Notes: generated by a model from the letters alone, not told the origin. 64,000 nt of DNA from Azospirillum sp. TSO22-1 (GCF_003116015.1 NZ_LGQZ01000033.1:28372-92371); one strand, 5' to 3'; positions 54,000 through 64,000 are shown, counted from the first letter of the stretch. Made by a program: numbers and translations.

Positions 54000-54854
54000 A
54001 TGTCCTTCCTCGACCGCATCCGTGCCTGCAACACGCACGATTTCAGCGCCTACCGCCCGTTCGAGGTGGACGGCGTCCGCATCGGCTGGATCCGCCACGC
54101 GCTCGCCGAGGAGCTGCCGGACGTCGACCCCGGCTTCGTGGTGAGCGCCGGCCGCGTCACCCTGGCGCCGGAGGTGCGCGACTTCGAGGCGCGCTCCGCC
54201 GTGCTGGCGCACGCCGCCGCCTACGTCGTCGAGAAGGGCTTGGCGCGCAAGCTGCGCGGCGAGTTCTACCCGGTGCTGCCGAGATGGGGCGTGGAGCCGC
54301 TGGCCCGCATCGACCGCGCGGTGGTGGCGCATTTCGGCATCGCCGCCTACGGCCTGCACGTCAACGGCTTCGTCCGCACGCCCGCCGGGCTGGAGCTGTG
54401 GGTCGGCCGCCGCGCCATGGACCGCGGCGTGGCGCCGGGCCAGCTCGACAACCTGATCGCCGGCGGTCAGCCCATCGGCCTGACGCTGGCCGAGAACCTC
54501 GTCAAGGAGGCCGAGGAGGAGGCCGGCATCGGCCCCGAGCTGATCGCCCAGGCCGTCCCGGTCGGCGCCGTGACCTACCTGATGGAGAACGAGCACGGCC
54601 TGAAGCCGGACACGCTGTTCCTCTACGACCTGGAACTGCCTCCGGACTTCGAGCCGCGCAACACCGACGGCGAGGTCGAGACGTTCGAGCGCTGGCCGCT
54701 CGATAAGGTGGCGGCGTCGGTGCACGACACGCTGGACTGGAAGTTCAACGTGAACCTCGTGGTGCTCGACTTCCTGGTCCGCCACGGCTGGCTGACGCCG
54801 GAACACCCCGACTACCTGGAGATCGTCCACGGCCTGCGCCGCAGTGCGGCGTGA
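54000..54854 (+). CDS. Nudix hydrolase with DUF4743 N-terminal domain
   Basis: 284 aa. The N-terminal DUF4743 region (CNTHDFSAYRPFEVDGVRIG) is followed by a Nudix domain with IAGGQPIGLTLAENLVKEAE. The Nudix box reads KEAEEEAG where REuxEExG is usual, a conservative change that keeps the Glu metal ligands. Members hydrolyse nucleotide diphosphates linked to another moiety and are akin to plant/yeast TPP-type Nudix proteins. Monocistronic, followed by a terminator. Confidence 0.9.
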   Translation: MSFLDRIRACNTHDFSAYRPFEVDGVRIGWIRHALAEELPDVDPGFVVSAGRVTLAPEVRDFEARSAVLAHAAAYVVEKGLARKLRGEFYPVLPRWGVEPLARIDRAVVAHFGIAAYGLHVNGFVRTPAGLELWVGRRAMDRGVAPGQLDNLIAGGQPIGLTLAENLVKEAEEEAGIGPELIAQAVPVGAVTYLMENEHGLKPDTLFLYDLELPPDFEPRNTDGEVETFERWPLDKVAASVHDTLDWKFNVNLVVLDFLVRHGWLTPEHPDYLEIVHGLRRSAA

Positions 54855-54870
54855 ACGGCTCCTAAAGCAA

Positions 54871-54897
54871 GTCTCCGGATTCGCTCCGGACCTTTTT
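54871..54897 (+). terminator. Terminator-like hairpin after the Nudix gene
   Basis: TCCGGA (54874-54879) and TCCGGA (54885-54890) form a stem with a TTCGC-type loop, followed by five T at 54893-54897. Confidence 0.65.
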
Positions 54898-54900
54898 GGG

Positions 54901-54930
54901 CCGTCATCCCCGCCTTCGCGGGGATGACGG
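54901..54930. repeat. Perfect 13-bp hairpin repeat
   Basis: CCGTCATCCCCGC (54901-54913) and its exact complement (54918-54930) flank CTTC. The same hairpin family is widespread in intergenic DNA of many Proteobacteria. It has no T tract, so it is probably a REP-like element rather than a terminator. Confidence 0.75.
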
Positions 54931-55032
54931 ATAAGCGACTGAATTTCCGCATGTTTCACTTCGTGTCCAGCGGGCAACGCGCCGCTCGGCAGGAAAGGGG
55001 ATCGGTTCAGATGATTACCCCGGATTCGGCGG

Positions 55033-55061
55033 TTGACGGGCTGGGAATCGCGATATAGGAT
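55033..55061 (+). promoter_or_regulatory. Strong promoter-like site with no gene downstream
   Basis: TTGACG (55033-55038) and TAGGAT (55056-55061) with a 17-bp spacer. The next rightward 90 bases hold two small hairpins (near 55070-55087 and 55127-55142), and the following gene is on the opposite strand, so a small RNA is possible. Confidence 0.45.
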
Positions 55062-55165
55062 TATAGTCGCAGACACCGGAGGTGTGTCCGCAGCCGGGGG
55101 ATGTGAACTGAACACGCCCCGCACACTGTTTCAGAGTGTTCCACAGCGTTCCATTCACCGGCCGC

Positions 55166-55486
55166 TCAGTCCGGGCCGACCAGCTTGAGCCCGAGGATTC
55201 CGGCGACGATCAGCCCGATGCAGGCCATCCGCGCCAGCGATGCCGGCTCGCCGAACAGGACGATGCCGAGGATCACCGTGCCAACCGCCCCGATACCGGT
55301 CCACACGGCGTAGCCGGTGCCGACCGGCAGCGTCTTCAGCGCCAGCGACAGGAACAGGAAGCTCACCGCCATGGCCGCCACGGTGGCCAGCGACGGCCAC
55401 AGCCGGGAGAAGCCTTCGGTGTATTTCAGCCCGATCGCCCAGCCCGTCTCCAGCAGGCCGGCGATGAGCAGATAGATCCACGCCAT
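55166..55486 (-). CDS. SMR-family exporter, Gdx/SugE type
   Basis: 106 aa, four membrane helices. [20 protein letters not shown] with the essential Glu13 and KYTEGF are the signature of the SugE/Gdx branch, which exports guanidinium ions in exchange for protons, rather than the EmrE drug branch. It is 0-1 bp from rsmD and shares its direction. No guanidine riboswitch is recognisable upstream. Confidence 0.92.
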   Translation of the reverse strand: MAWIYLLIAGLLETGWAIGLKYTEGFSRLWPSLATVAAMAVSFLFLSLALKTLPVGTGYAVWTGIGAVGTVILGIVLFGEPASLARMACIGLIVAGILGLKLVGPD

Positions 55487-56053
55487 CTACGCCTCGTACA
55501 CCAGGAACAGAACCCGCGTGTCGCCATACCGCCGGTCTTCCAGCAACGCGAAGCCCTCCGGCGGTTCGACCACGGCGCCGGCCTCCTCCTCGACCACCGC
55601 CACGGCGCCGGGCGCCAGCCAGCCGGCGCGGGCCAGCGCCGCCAGCGCCCTGGGGGCGAGGTCCTGGCCATAGGGGGGATCGAGGAAGACGAGGGTCGCC
55701 GGCTCCCGCGCCGGCGGCGGCTTGGTGGCGTCGGCGCGCAGCACGGCGGTCCGCCCGGCTTCTCCCAGCTCGGCGACGTTCGCGCGCACGGCGTCGAGCG
55801 CGCCGCGGCCGAGGTCGAGGAAGGACGCCCGCTCCGCCCCGCGCGACAGCGCCTCCAGCCCCAGCGCGCCGGTGCCGCAGAAGGTGTCCACCACCACGGC
55901 GCCCTCGACCGGGGAGCCGCCGTCCGGCCCCCAGCCGGAATGCGCCAGGATGTTGAAGATGGTCTCGCGGGTGCGGTCGGTGGTCGGCCGGGTGTCGCGT
56001 CCGGCCGGCGCCTGCAGCCGTCGCCCGCGGTGCCTACCGGCGACGATCCGCAC
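55487..56053 (-). CDS. rsmD: 16S rRNA (guanine-966-N2)-methyltransferase
   Basis: 188 aa, Rossmann methyltransferase of the RsmD family: [15 protein letters not shown] at the start, [18 protein letters not shown] as SAM site, and LDPPYG as catalytic motif. It methylates G966 of 16S rRNA. GTG 56053 is the best start because [10 protein letters not shown] is the family start; the frame is open upstream only because it shadows the pseudouridine synthase tail. It overlaps the upstream gene by 20 bp. Confidence 0.93.
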   Translation of the reverse strand: MRIVAGRHRGRRLQAPAGRDTRPTTDRTRETIFNILAHSGWGPDGGSPVEGAVVVDTFCGTGALGLEALSRGAERASFLDLGRGALDAVRANVAELGEAGRTAVLRADATKPPPAREPATLVFLDPPYGQDLAPRALAALARAGWLAPGAVAVVEEEAGAVVEPPEGFALLEDRRYGDTRVLFLVYEA

Positions 56054-57518
56054 GGCCGCTGCCTCCGGCTCCGCCGCGGGAGCCACCGCCACGCGGACCA
56101 TCGTTGCGCGGACCGCCGTTCCGGGCGCCGCCGCCCGGGGGCGGGCCACTCCGCTCCGGCTTGCCGCCCGGCTTCGCCGACCGTTCGCCCTGCGGGCGGC
56201 CACGCGTCGGGCCCGCCGGCTTGTCCGCCGACGCGCCGGCCGGCCGGCCGGCACGCTCGCCTGTCGGTTTGCCGCCTGTCGGTTTGCCGAACGGCCGCTC
56301 GCCGCGCTCGTCGGGGCGCCGTGCCGGCTTGCCACCGGGTTTTGCGGTACGCTCGCCCTTTTCGAACGGCCGCTCGCCGCGCTCGTCGGGACGCCGTGCC
56401 GGCTTGCCGGCCGGCTTCGCGGCGCGCTCGCTCTTTCCGAAGGGCCGGTCGCCACGGTCGCCGCGCTCCTCCGAACGGCGTGCCGGGGCGCTCGGCTTGC
56501 CGCCCACGGGCTTGCCGGCCGGCCGGCCGGCGCGCTCGCCGTGCGGGCGCGCGTCGGCCTTGCGGGCCGGCCGTTCGGCCGTCTCGGCGTCGGCGACGTC
56601 GGCCGCCTTCGGCTTCGCCTTGGGCGCGCGGATCGGGCTGTTGACCACCTTCGGTTCCGGCTTCGGTCCGGCCTTGTGCGGGCCGCGGTTGGCCACCCGG
56701 GGCGCCGCCTTGGCGGTGCCGCCGGCCGATTTCGGCGGCTCGGGCGCGCCGTCGCGCTGGGTGAAGAAGCCGGCGACCTGGTCCTTGACCACGCGCTTCG
56801 GCACCTCCTCCACCTCGCCCTCCGGCAGCTTGCCGAGCTGGAAGGGGCCGTAGGCGGTGCGGATCAGGCGGTTCACGGTCAGCTCCAGGCTTTCCATGAC
56901 CTTGCGGATCTCGCGGTTCTTGCCTTCCTTGATGGCGACCGTCAGCCAGGCGTTGGAGCCCTGCACGCGGTCGAGCGCCGCCTCGATCGGGCCGTACTGG
57001 ACGCCGTCGATGGTGACGCCCTTGGCGAGTCCGGCCAGCCGCGCCTCGTCCACCGCGCCGTGCACGCGCACGCGGTAGCGCCGCGTCCAGCCGGTGGCCG
57101 GCAGCTCCAGGAAGCGCGCCAACTCGCCGTCGTTGGTCAGCAGCAGCAGCCCCTCGGTGGTGAGGTCGAGGCGGCCGACCGACACCACGCGCGGCATGCC
57201 CTCCGGCAGCTTGTCGAAGACGGTGGCGCGGCCCTTCTCGTCGCGGGCGGTGGTGACCAGCCCGGCCGGCTTGTGGTAGCGCCACAGGCGCGTCGGCTCC
57301 GGCTCGGGCACCGGCTTGCCGTCGACGATCACGTCGTCGCCGGGCCGGACCACGAAGGCCGGGCTGTCGAGCGTCCTGCCGTTGACCGCGACGCGGCCCT
57401 CGGCGATCCAGCGCTCGGCGTCGCGGCGCGAGCACAGGCCGGCCCGCGCCAGCCGCTTGGCGATGCGCTCGCCGCCCGATCCCTCGAGCGGCGAAGTGGT
57501 GTCGGAGGAGGTGTCCAT
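56034..57518 (-). CDS. RluB/RsuA-family pseudouridine synthase with long repetitive basic tail
   Basis: 494 aa. An S4 domain ([20 protein letters not shown]) and a catalytic domain with [20 protein letters not shown], containing the catalytic Asp. From about residue 265 to the end the protein is a disordered Arg/Gly/Pro/Lys-rich tail with repeats of [14 protein letters not shown] and GKPxGExAGRPAG. It modifies rRNA uridines. The tail is much longer than in E. coli RluB and is likely an RNA-contacting extension. ATG 57518 is chosen over a GTG at 57524. Confidence 0.9.
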   Translation of the reverse strand: MDTSSDTTSPLEGSGGERIAKRLARAGLCSRRDAERWIAEGRVAVNGRTLDSPAFVVRPGDDVIVDGKPVPEPEPTRLWRYHKPAGLVTTARDEKGRATVFDKLPEGMPRVVSVGRLDLTTEGLLLLTNDGELARFLELPATGWTRRYRVRVHGAVDEARLAGLAKGVTIDGVQYGPIEAALDRVQGSNAWLTVAIKEGKNREIRKVMESLELTVNRLIRTAYGPFQLGKLPEGEVEEVPKRVVKDQVAGFFTQRDGAPEPPKSAGGTAKAAPRVANRGPHKAGPKPEPKVVNSPIRAPKAKPKAADVADAETAERPARKADARPHGERAGRPAGKPVGGKPSAPARRSEERGDRGDRPFGKSERAAKPAGKPARRPDERGERPFEKGERTAKPGGKPARRPDERGERPFGKPTGGKPTGERAGRPAGASADKPAGPTRGRPQGERSAKPGGKPERSGPPPGGGARNGGPRNDGPRGGGSRGGAGGSGRADRRR

Positions 57519-57568
57519 GGGCACGGACCATAGGGCCTGCCGTGCCCGCCCGCAATGGCGGAAGGAGC

Positions 57569-57778
57569 CTACTCTTCCAGGCGGAAGCCGACCTTCATCA
57601 CCACCTGGAACTGCGCCACCTTGCCGCCGCGGACGTTGCCGCGGGTCTCCAGCACCTCGAACCAGTCCACGTGCTTCAGCGTCCTGGAGGCGCGGTCGAT
57701 GCCGTTCTTGATCGCCTCGTCGATGGAGACGTCCGAGGTGCCGACGATCTCGACCTTCTTGTAGACGTGGTTTTCCAT
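57569..57778 (-). CDS. Dodecin
   Basis: 69 aa dodecamer-forming flavin-binding protein. [20 protein letters not shown] and [13 protein letters not shown] with the Trp that stacks on the flavin are typical. It stores or buffers riboflavin/FMN. Monocistronic and divergent from tadA. Confidence 0.94.
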   Translation of the reverse strand: MENHVYKKVEIVGTSDVSIDEAIKNGIDRASRTLKHVDWFEVLETRGNVRGGKVAQFQVVMKVGFRLEE

Positions 57779-57886
57779 GGCGCGCGTCCTCCGTCGTGAC
57801 GGTTCTGTCGTGTGAGCTTGATCCCGAACGTCGTCCGGATCAACCCGGCCTTGACCGGCGGATTGCCGCGGGGCAGGGTCGCCGCC

Positions 57887-58348
57887 ATGTCCAGCGCATC
57901 CCCCATGTCCCTCGCCCTGGCCGAGGCCGAAGCCGCCGCGGCGCGCGGCGAGGTCCCCGTCGGCGCCGTGCTGGTGGATCCGGCGACCGGCGCCGTGCTC
58001 GGCCGCGCCGGCAACCGCACCGAGGAGCTGAAGGATCCCACCGCCCACGCCGAGGTGCTGGCGATCCGCGAGGCCTGCGCCGCGCTAGGCGAGCCGCGGC
58101 TGCCGGGCCTCGACCTCTACGTGACGCTGGAGCCCTGCGCGCTGTGCGCCGCGGCGATCAGCTTCGCGCGCCTGCGCCGGGTCTATTTCGGCGCCTACGA
58201 CCCGAAGGGGGGAGGGGTGGAGCACGGCCCGCGCTTCTACACCCAGCCGACCTGTCATCACGCCCCGGACGTCTACGGCGGCATCGACGAGACGCGGGCG
58301 GCGGATCTCCTCAGAGGCTTCTTCCGGGAGCGGCGGGGCGGGGCCTAG
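57887..58348 (+). CDS. tadA: tRNA-specific adenosine deaminase
   Basis: 153 aa cytidine-deaminase-fold enzyme that converts A34 to inosine in tRNA-Arg(ACG). Zinc site: TAHAEVLAIREA (His and catalytic Glu) and PCALCAAAI (two Cys). ATG 57887 is chosen because it removes an unlikely N-terminal extension that is open to 57812; GGGGCAGG lies about 11 bases upstream. Confidence 0.95.
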   Translation: MSSASPMSLALAEAEAAAARGEVPVGAVLVDPATGAVLGRAGNRTEELKDPTAHAEVLAIREACAALGEPRLPGLDLYVTLEPCALCAAAISFARLRRVYFGAYDPKGGGVEHGPRFYTQPTCHHAPDVYGGIDETRAADLLRGFFRERRGGA

Positions 58349-58382
58349 GCATCGGCATTGTCCAGCCCTGGCTTGACCACGT

Positions 58383-59891
58383 ATGATCCCGTTCCGTCGA
58401 AACTCCGGTCTTCACAAGGCGCCGCGAAGGGTGATGCGACCACGATTCTTGCTCGTCGACCTCCCGCGCCTGCAGGGCGACGACGCAACGATCTACCAGG
58501 ACCGGGCGCGGCAACGCGACCGGATGGTCGTCCGCTTCATCGCCGCGTTCATCCTGGTCGCCCAGACCGTCCGGATCTTCCTCGACTGGAACGTGGTGCC
58601 TGACCTCGTCCGCGCTGGGCTGCCCTACCGGTTCGGCGGCCTCCTGTGCTTCACCGCCCTGTTCGCCATGTCGTTCCTGCGCGCCAGCAGCGCCCACCTG
58701 CACGCGCTGACCGGAGCGGGCTTCCTGGCGGGGAGCGCCTTCATGGTCAACGCCTTCGCCGGAATCGCCGTCCAGTCGCAGTTCGTGATGACCGCGCTGG
58801 TGATCGCCTTCCTGCTGTTCAGCCCGCTGTCGTTCGGGCGGCCCCTGGTGCTCATGCTCGGCACCATGGCGGTGGCGATGGCGACCATCCATATGCCGAT
58901 GGCTGGCCTGGAGACGGTGAACCTGACGGCGCGCCTGGCCATCATCGGCGTGGTCTGCGGCCTCGCGCTGCTGGGCAGCCGCACGCTGGAGCGGCAGTGG
59001 CGGCGGGCGTTCCTGCTGGAACGAAACCTCGCACGATCGCATGAGGATCTGCGGCGCACCCACCGGGAGCTGGCGGCCGCCTACGCGACCGTGAAGGCGA
59101 CGCAGGCGCAGTTGGTGAAGGCAGAGAAGACGGCGGCGCTCGGCCGGCTGGTGGCCGGGGTGGCGCACCGGTTGAACACCCCTATCGGCACGCTGGTGGG
59201 CGCGTCCAGCCACCTCGCCGACCGCACCGAACGGTTCTCCCGGACCGTGGCGGACGGCAGCCTGCGCCGCTCCGACCTCGCGCGGTTCCTGCAGACGGCC
59301 GGCGAGGCCAGCGCCCTCGTCCTCGACAACGCCCGGCTGACGGCGCGCCTCATCGACGCGTTCAAGCAACTGGAGACCAATGCCGACGAACCGGTCATCG
59401 CCATGGATCTCGGCCGGTTCCTGGCCGGCATCCGGCCGTTCCTGGCGACGAGCATGCCGCCGGGCATCGCGTTGGTGGTCGAGGCGCCCGCCGGCCTGAC
59501 GGTCCAGGGCACCCCGAACCTTCTGGAAACCGTCCTCTACCAGACCGTCGGCAACGCCGTGCAGCACGCCTTTCCCGACGGCCGCCGCGGAACCGTGACG
59601 GTGCGGGCCGGGACGGACGGGGAGGGCGGCACGGTGCTGACCATCGCCGACGACGGATGCGGCATCCGCGCCGAGCACCTGGAGCACGTGTTCGACCCCT
59701 TCTACACCGACGGCCACATCGGTGGGAGCCGGGGGCTGGGCCTGTCCATCGTCCACAGCGCGGTGGTCGGCCCGCTCGGCGGCGACATCGCCATCGACAG
59801 CCGGGACGGCCATGGCACGACCGTCATCATCCGCTTGCCGCCGGCCGAACAGTCATCGGAATGCCCGGCTGTCGAGCCGGCGGTCCCGTAG
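58383..59891 (+). CDS. Membrane-bound sensor histidine kinase
   Basis: 502 aa. Residues ~45-200 hold about six hydrophobic helices with short loops, so sensing is probably within the membrane. A coiled-coil linker (RSHEDLRRTHRELAAAYATV) leads to the HisKA-like helix GRLVAGVAHRLNTPIGTLVG, in which the usual AHEINNPL reads AHRLNTPI, and HATPase motifs GNAVQH (N box), ADDGCG and GSRGLGLSIVH. There is no response-regulator gene next to it. The phosphoacceptor His is present, but the following residue is Arg rather than Glu, so phosphatase activity could differ. Confidence 0.9.
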   Translation: MIPFRRNSGLHKAPRRVMRPRFLLVDLPRLQGDDATIYQDRARQRDRMVVRFIAAFILVAQTVRIFLDWNVVPDLVRAGLPYRFGGLLCFTALFAMSFLRASSAHLHALTGAGFLAGSAFMVNAFAGIAVQSQFVMTALVIAFLLFSPLSFGRPLVLMLGTMAVAMATIHMPMAGLETVNLTARLAIIGVVCGLALLGSRTLERQWRRAFLLERNLARSHEDLRRTHRELAAAYATVKATQAQLVKAEKTAALGRLVAGVAHRLNTPIGTLVGASSHLADRTERFSRTVADGSLRRSDLARFLQTAGEASALVLDNARLTARLIDAFKQLETNADEPVIAMDLGRFLAGIRPFLATSMPPGIALVVEAPAGLTVQGTPNLLETVLYQTVGNAVQHAFPDGRRGTVTVRAGTDGEGGTVLTIADDGCGIRAEHLEHVFDPFYTDGHIGGSRGLGLSIVHSAVVGPLGGDIAIDSRDGHGTTVIIRLPPAEQSSECPAVEPAVP

Positions 59892-59904
59892 CGTCCGGGT
59901 CGCC

Positions 59905-61191
59905 TCAGCGCTCCACCGCCCGCCAGCCGATGTCGCGCCGGCAGAAGCCCTCCGGCCACTGGATCCGGTCCACCGCCTGGTAGGCCCTCGCCTGCGCCTC
60001 CCGGACGGTCGGCGCCGTTGCGGTGACGCCCAGCACGCGCCCGCCGGTCGCCAGCACGCGGCCGCCGTCCGCCTTGGTGCCGGCGTGGAAGACGGTGGCG
60101 CCCTCCACCGCGTTGGCCTCCGTCAGGCCCCTGATCTCGGTGTTCTTGAGGTAGTCGCCGGGATAGCCCTGGGCGGCCATGACGACGCACAGCGCCGCCG
60201 CGTCGTGCCACTGCACGTCCTCCGGCTTCAGCGTGCCGTCGCGGGACGCCAGCAGGGCGGCCAGCACGTCGGACTTGAAACGGGCCATCAGCGTCTGGCA
60301 CTCCGGGTCGCCGAAGCGCACGTTGAACTCCAGCGTCTTCGGCACCGGCTTGCCGTCCGCACCGCGGACGATCATCAGGCCGCCGAACAGCACGCCCTTG
60401 AACGGCCGCCCCTCGGCGGCGAGGCCGCGCACCGTCGGCTCGACGATCTCGCGCATGACGCGGGCCTCGAGGTCCGGCGTCAGGACGGGGGCGGGGGAGT
60501 AGGCGCCCATGCCGCCGGTGTTCGGCCCGGTGTCGCCGTCGCCCACCGCCTTGTGGTCCTGCGCCGAGGCCAGGGGCACTGCGGTGGCGCCGTCCACCAG
60601 GGCGAAGAAGCTGACCTCTTCGCCGTCGAGGAACTCCTCCACCACGATCTCGGCGCCGGCGGAGCCGAAGCGGCCCCCCACCAGCGCCTCGTCGATGGCG
60701 GCGAAGGCCTCCTCCTCGCTGCGCGCCACGGTGACGCCCTTGCCGGCGGCCAGACCGTCGGCCTTCACCACGATCGGGGCGCCGTGCTGGCGGACGTAGG
60801 CCTTGGCGGCGTCGGCGTCGGTGAAGCGCTGGTAGAAGGCGGTCGGCACGCCGTACTTGGCCAGCAGGTCCTTCATGAAGCCCTTGGAGCCCTCCAGCTC
60901 CGCCGCCGCGGCGCTGGGGCCGAAGGCCTTGATGCCGGCGGCCTCCAGCTTATCGACGAGGCCGAGCACCAGCGGCCCCTCCGGCCCGACCACCACGAAG
61001 TCGATGGCGTTGTCCTTGGCGAAGCGCAGGATGCCGTCCACGTCCTCGGCGCCGATGGCGACGCACTCGGCGACCTCGGCGATGCCGGCATTGCCGGGGG
61101 CGCAGTACAGCCGGTCGCACAGCGGCGAGCGCTTGATGGCCCAGCACAGCGCGTGCTCGCGCCCACCCGACCCGACGACCAGGACTTTCAT
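59905..61191 (-). CDS. purD: Phosphoribosylamine-glycine ligase
   Basis: 428 aa ATP-grasp enzyme, third step of purine synthesis. [14 protein letters not shown] at the start, [14 protein letters not shown] as nucleotide loop, [20 protein letters not shown] and [11 protein letters not shown] as ATP-grasp motifs. ATG 61191 is the family start; the frame is open far upstream only as a shadow of xseA. It is divergent from xseA, 57 bp apart. Confidence 0.97.
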   Translation of the reverse strand: MKVLVVGSGGREHALCWAIKRSPLCDRLYCAPGNAGIAEVAECVAIGAEDVDGILRFAKDNAIDFVVVGPEGPLVLGLVDKLEAAGIKAFGPSAAAAELEGSKGFMKDLLAKYGVPTAFYQRFTDADAAKAYVRQHGAPIVVKADGLAAGKGVTVARSEEEAFAAIDEALVGGRFGSAGAEIVVEEFLDGEEVSFFALVDGATAVPLASAQDHKAVGDGDTGPNTGGMGAYSPAPVLTPDLEARVMREIVEPTVRGLAAEGRPFKGVLFGGLMIVRGADGKPVPKTLEFNVRFGDPECQTLMARFKSDVLAALLASRDGTLKPEDVQWHDAAALCVVMAAQGYPGDYLKNTEIRGLTEANAVEGATVFHAGTKADGGRVLATGGRVLGVTATAPTVREAQARAYQAVDRIQWPEGFCRRDIGWRAVER

Positions 61192-61248
61192 GGGACCCCG
61201 TCCTTCCATGCTTGTTGCCGACCGGCAGCCTTGTATCATGGCGCGACC

Positions 61249-62874
61249 ATGACTCAAGACCTGGATAGCACCCCCCTCATCGCCGAGCCGCCGCGCCCCG
61301 GCTCCAACCTCCCGGAATTCTCGGTCGGCGACCTGGCGCGGGCGCTGAAGCGGACCATCGAGGACACCTACGGATTCGTGCGCGTACGCGGCGAGATCTC
61401 GCAGCCCAAGCGCCACAGCTCGGGGCACTGCTACCTGCGGCTCAAGGACGAGACCGCGGTGATCGAGGCGGTGTGCTGGCGCGGCACCGTGTCCAAGCTG
61501 GCGGTCGCCCCGGAGGAGGGGTTGGAGGTCATCGTCACCGGCCGGGTCACCACCTACCCCGGCCGCTCGCAATACCAGCTGATCATCGAGACGATGGAGC
61601 TGGCCGGCGAGGGCGCTCTCCTCAAGATGCTGGAGGAGCGCAAGCGGCGCCTCGCCGCCGAAGGCTTGTTCGACCAGGGCCGCAAGAAGCCCATCCCCTT
61701 CCTGCCGGAGGTCATCGGCGTCGTCACCTCGCCGACCGGTGCGGTGATCCGCGACATCCTGCACCGCCTGAACGACCGCTTCCCGTGCCGGGTGCTGCTG
61801 TGGCCGGTGGCGGTGCAGGGAGACGGTGCGGCGGCGCAGGTGGCCGCCGCCATCGCGGGCTTCAACCGGCTGGAGCCGGGCGGCCGGGTGCCGCGGCCGG
61901 ACCTGCTGATCGTCGCGCGCGGCGGCGGCTCGCTGGAGGACCTGATGGCCTTCAACGAGGAGGTCGTGGTGCGCGCGGCGGCGGCCAGCCGCATTCCGCT
62001 GATCTCGGCGGTCGGCCACGAGACCGACACCACACTGATCGACTTCGCCTCCGACAAGCGCGCCCCCACGCCGACCGCGGCGGCCGAGATGGCGGTGCCG
62101 GTGCGGGCCGAACTGCTGGCCCAGGTGATGGACGACGAGCGCCGGCTGATGGCCAGCGCCCACCGCTGGATCGCCGAGCGGCGGACCCGGGTGGAAGGGT
62201 TGGCGCGCGGGCTGGGCGATCCGCGCTCGCTGCTGGAGGGGCACGCGCAACGCCTCGACGACCGGGCGGAGCGGCTGGGCATGGCGGTGCGCGGGCTGGT
62301 CGAGCGGCGGCGGACGCGGGTCGGCGAACTGGGCGCCAAACTGCGGCACCCGCGCGAGAAGCTGGCGCAGGCGGAGGCGCGCTTGGCGTCCGAGTCGCGG
62401 GCGCTGGCCGGCGCGCTGCGGCACGCCGTGGTGGCCGCGGAAGGGAAATTCGAGCGGGTCGCCGGGCGGCTGTCGATCCGGCCGGCGGCGATCAAGATCG
62501 GCGAGGGTGGGCGGCGGCTGGCCGACCTGGCGCCGCGGGTCGAACGCGGTTACGGCAAGCTGGTCGAGGAGCGGGCGGTGCGGGTCCAGGCGCTGGGCCA
62601 GCTGCTGGAGAGCTACTCCTACGAGGGCGTGCTGAAGCGCGGCTACGCGGTGGTGCGGGGGGCGGACGGCAGGCCGGTGACCGAGGCGGCCGGGGCCACG
62701 CCGGGGCTGGCGGTCACCCTGCAGTTCCACGATGGGAGCGCGGCCGCGACGGTGGAAGGCGGGGCGCCGACAGCGGAGCCTCCGCCCAAGGCCGCCAAGT
62801 CGAAGCCCGCCGAGTCCCCGAAGGCCGAGCCGAAGAAGGCGGTGCGGGCGCCGGCCCAGGGGAGCCTGTTCTAG
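61249..62874 (+). CDS. xseA: Exodeoxyribonuclease VII large subunit
   Basis: 541 aa. N-terminal OB domain ([20 protein letters not shown]), then the nuclease domain ([51 protein letters not shown]), a long helical coiled coil, and a Pro/Lys-rich C-terminal tail of about 45 residues that is longer than in E. coli. It degrades single-stranded DNA with the small subunit XseB, which is not in this window. Its stop overlaps by 3 bp that of pyrC on the other strand. Confidence 0.96.
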   Translation: MTQDLDSTPLIAEPPRPGSNLPEFSVGDLARALKRTIEDTYGFVRVRGEISQPKRHSSGHCYLRLKDETAVIEAVCWRGTVSKLAVAPEEGLEVIVTGRVTTYPGRSQYQLIIETMELAGEGALLKMLEERKRRLAAEGLFDQGRKKPIPFLPEVIGVVTSPTGAVIRDILHRLNDRFPCRVLLWPVAVQGDGAAAQVAAAIAGFNRLEPGGRVPRPDLLIVARGGGSLEDLMAFNEEVVVRAAAASRIPLISAVGHETDTTLIDFASDKRAPTPTAAAEMAVPVRAELLAQVMDDERRLMASAHRWIAERRTRVEGLARGLGDPRSLLEGHAQRLDDRAERLGMAVRGLVERRRTRVGELGAKLRHPREKLAQAEARLASESRALAGALRHAVVAAEGKFERVAGRLSIRPAAIKIGEGGRRLADLAPRVERGYGKLVEERAVRVQALGQLLESYSYEGVLKRGYAVVRGADGRPVTEAAGATPGLAVTLQFHDGSAAATVEGGAPTAEPPPKAAKSKPAESPKAEPKKAVRAPAQGSLF

Positions 62875-63926
62875 ACCCCGCCGGCGAACCGCCAGGGCAG
62901 CGTCTCGCCGCTCTTGAAGGGCAGGACGCCGTCGCCCTCGGGCAGCAGGATGATGTCCGGCACTGGACCGGGGGTGCGCTCCAGCACCACCTTCTCCTCG
63001 GCGACCGGCAGGCGGTAGAAGCGCGGGCCGTTCAGGCTGGCGAAGGCCTCCAGCTTGTCCAGTGCGCCGGCCTTCTCGAAGGCCAAGGCATACAGTTCCA
63101 GCGCGTTGGCGGCGGTGAAGCAGCCGGCGCAGCCGCAGGCGGTCTCCTTGGCGATCACCGTGTGCGGGGCGGTGTCGGTGCCGAGGAAGAACGGGCCTTC
63201 GCCGGAGATCGCTGCTTCCACGAGGGCGCGGCGGTGCTTCTCGCGCTTGGCGATGGGCAGGCAGTAGAGGTGCGGGCGGATGCCGCCCTGGAAGAGGTGG
63301 CTGCGGTTGATCAGCAGGTGGTGCGCGGTGATGGTGGCGCCGAGGCGGCCGGAGGCGGCCTGCGAGCGCACGAACGTCACCGCCTCCTCGGTCGTCACGT
63401 GCTCCAGCACGACGCGGAGCGTGGGATGGCGCTCCAGCAGCGGGGCCAGCACGGTGTCGATGAACACCGCCTCGCGGTCGAAGACGTCCACGGACTGGTC
63501 GGTGACCTCGCCATGGATCAGCAGGGGCAGGCCGATCCCGGCCATGCGCTCCAGCACGCCCTCGACCTTGCAGAGGTCGGTGACGCCGTGCGCGCTGTTG
63601 GTGGTGGCGTTGGCGGGGTAGAGCTTCACGGCCGCGAACACACCCTCGGCAGCACCCCGCGCGATGTCGTCGGCGTCGGTGGTGTCGGTCAGGTAGGCGG
63701 TCATCAGCGGCGTGAAGGCGAAGCCGTCCGGCAGCGCGGCCAGGATCCGCTCGCGGTAGGCGCGGGCGTCGGCGGCGGTGACCACCGGCGGCTTCAGGTT
63801 CGGCATCACGATGGCGCGGCCGAACTGGCGCGCCGTGAAGGGCAGGACCGCCTTCAGCATGGCGCCGTCGCGCAGGTGCACGTGCCAGTCGTCGGGGCGG
63901 CGCAGGATCAGGCGGTCGGTGGGCAT
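62871..63926 (-). CDS. pyrC: Dihydroorotase
   Basis: 351 aa of the E. coli PyrC class. Metal site DWHVHLRDG, catalytic/carboxylated Lys in [25 protein letters not shown], and [16 protein letters not shown] holds the catalytic Asp. It cyclises carbamoyl-aspartate in pyrimidine synthesis. ATG 63926 is the family start, though the frame is open to 63992. It converges with xseA, sharing CTAG at 62871-62874. Confidence 0.97.
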   Translation of the reverse strand: MPTDRLILRRPDDWHVHLRDGAMLKAVLPFTARQFGRAIVMPNLKPPVVTAADARAYRERILAALPDGFAFTPLMTAYLTDTTDADDIARGAAEGVFAAVKLYPANATTNSAHGVTDLCKVEGVLERMAGIGLPLLIHGEVTDQSVDVFDREAVFIDTVLAPLLERHPTLRVVLEHVTTEEAVTFVRSQAASGRLGATITAHHLLINRSHLFQGGIRPHLYCLPIAKREKHRRALVEAAISGEGPFFLGTDTAPHTVIAKETACGCAGCFTAANALELYALAFEKAGALDKLEAFASLNGPRFYRLPVAEEKVVLERTPGPVPDIILLPEGDGVLPFKSGETLPWRFAGGV

Positions 63927-64000
63927 GGCGGTCGAGGCTCCGGGTGCCGGGGAGGACCCGGGTCTTTTAGACGCTCGCGCCGCCGGGCTCAACCGGGACG

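Noticed and set aside
54901..54930. Perfect hairpin as a terminator
   Set aside because: No T tract follows; the terminator with T tract is just upstream at 54871-54897.

Overview
The window is high-GC DNA from an alphaproteobacterium, most likely Rhodospirillales and Azospirillum-like. That placement is an inference from the gene content (purB, purD, xseA, pyrC, tadA, rsmD, a prkA-yeaH-spoVR operon, NPDVA-repeat proteins, many two-component and chemotaxis genes). No rRNA marker is present to test it.

Left chromosomal part (1-13.5 kb): a partial patatin-like lipase, purB, an orphan pair of TPP-dependent dehydrogenase E1 alpha/beta subunits, an NPDVA-repeat protein interrupted by an in-frame TGA, an outer-membrane barrel protein, radC, a DUF3124 gene coupled to a CPA2 cation/proton antiporter, map, sfsA, a CinA-like molybdopterin-binding protein, and two small membrane proteins next to tRNA-Leu(UAA).

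Integrated element (about 13.5-39.5 kb): a 26 kb element sits in the 3' part of tRNA-Leu(UAA). A 59-nt direct repeat marks its ends, and a tyrosine integrase lies at the right end. From left to right it carries an AlpA-like regulator, a DnaB-type helicase coupled to a winged-helix initiator with an internal five-copy iteron array, a string of tiny coupled genes, a DUF5681 protein, a 1263-aa virion-like protein, a MobV-type relaxase, a leftward operon (XRE repressor, small proteins, a broken XRE gene, a HipA-like kinase and a HIRAN-like protein), a run of small proteins with twin-arginine-like leaders, a second winged-helix initiator-like gene with its own short palindrome array, and a truncated DUF4011-type helicase. 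I see no large terminase, portal, capsid or tail module. The element therefore reads as a phage-replication/mobilisation hybrid or satellite rather than a complete prophage.

Right chromosomal part (39.5-64 kb): a hemerythrin-like protein, a large GT51/transpeptidase penicillin-binding protein, a methyl-accepting chemotaxis protein, the prkA-yeaH-spoVR operon, a response regulator, a Nudix hydrolase, a Gdx/SugE-type SMR exporter, rsmD overlapping an RluB/RsuA-type pseudouridine synthase with a long repetitive basic tail, dodecin, tadA, a membrane histidine kinase, purD, xseA and pyrC.

The most unusual material is inside the element: two initiator-like genes each containing repeat arrays, a MobV relaxase beside phage replication genes, a cluster of small possibly exported proteins sharing an SDxQL motif, and a HipA-like kinase/HIRAN pair beside a nonsense-mutated XRE gene.
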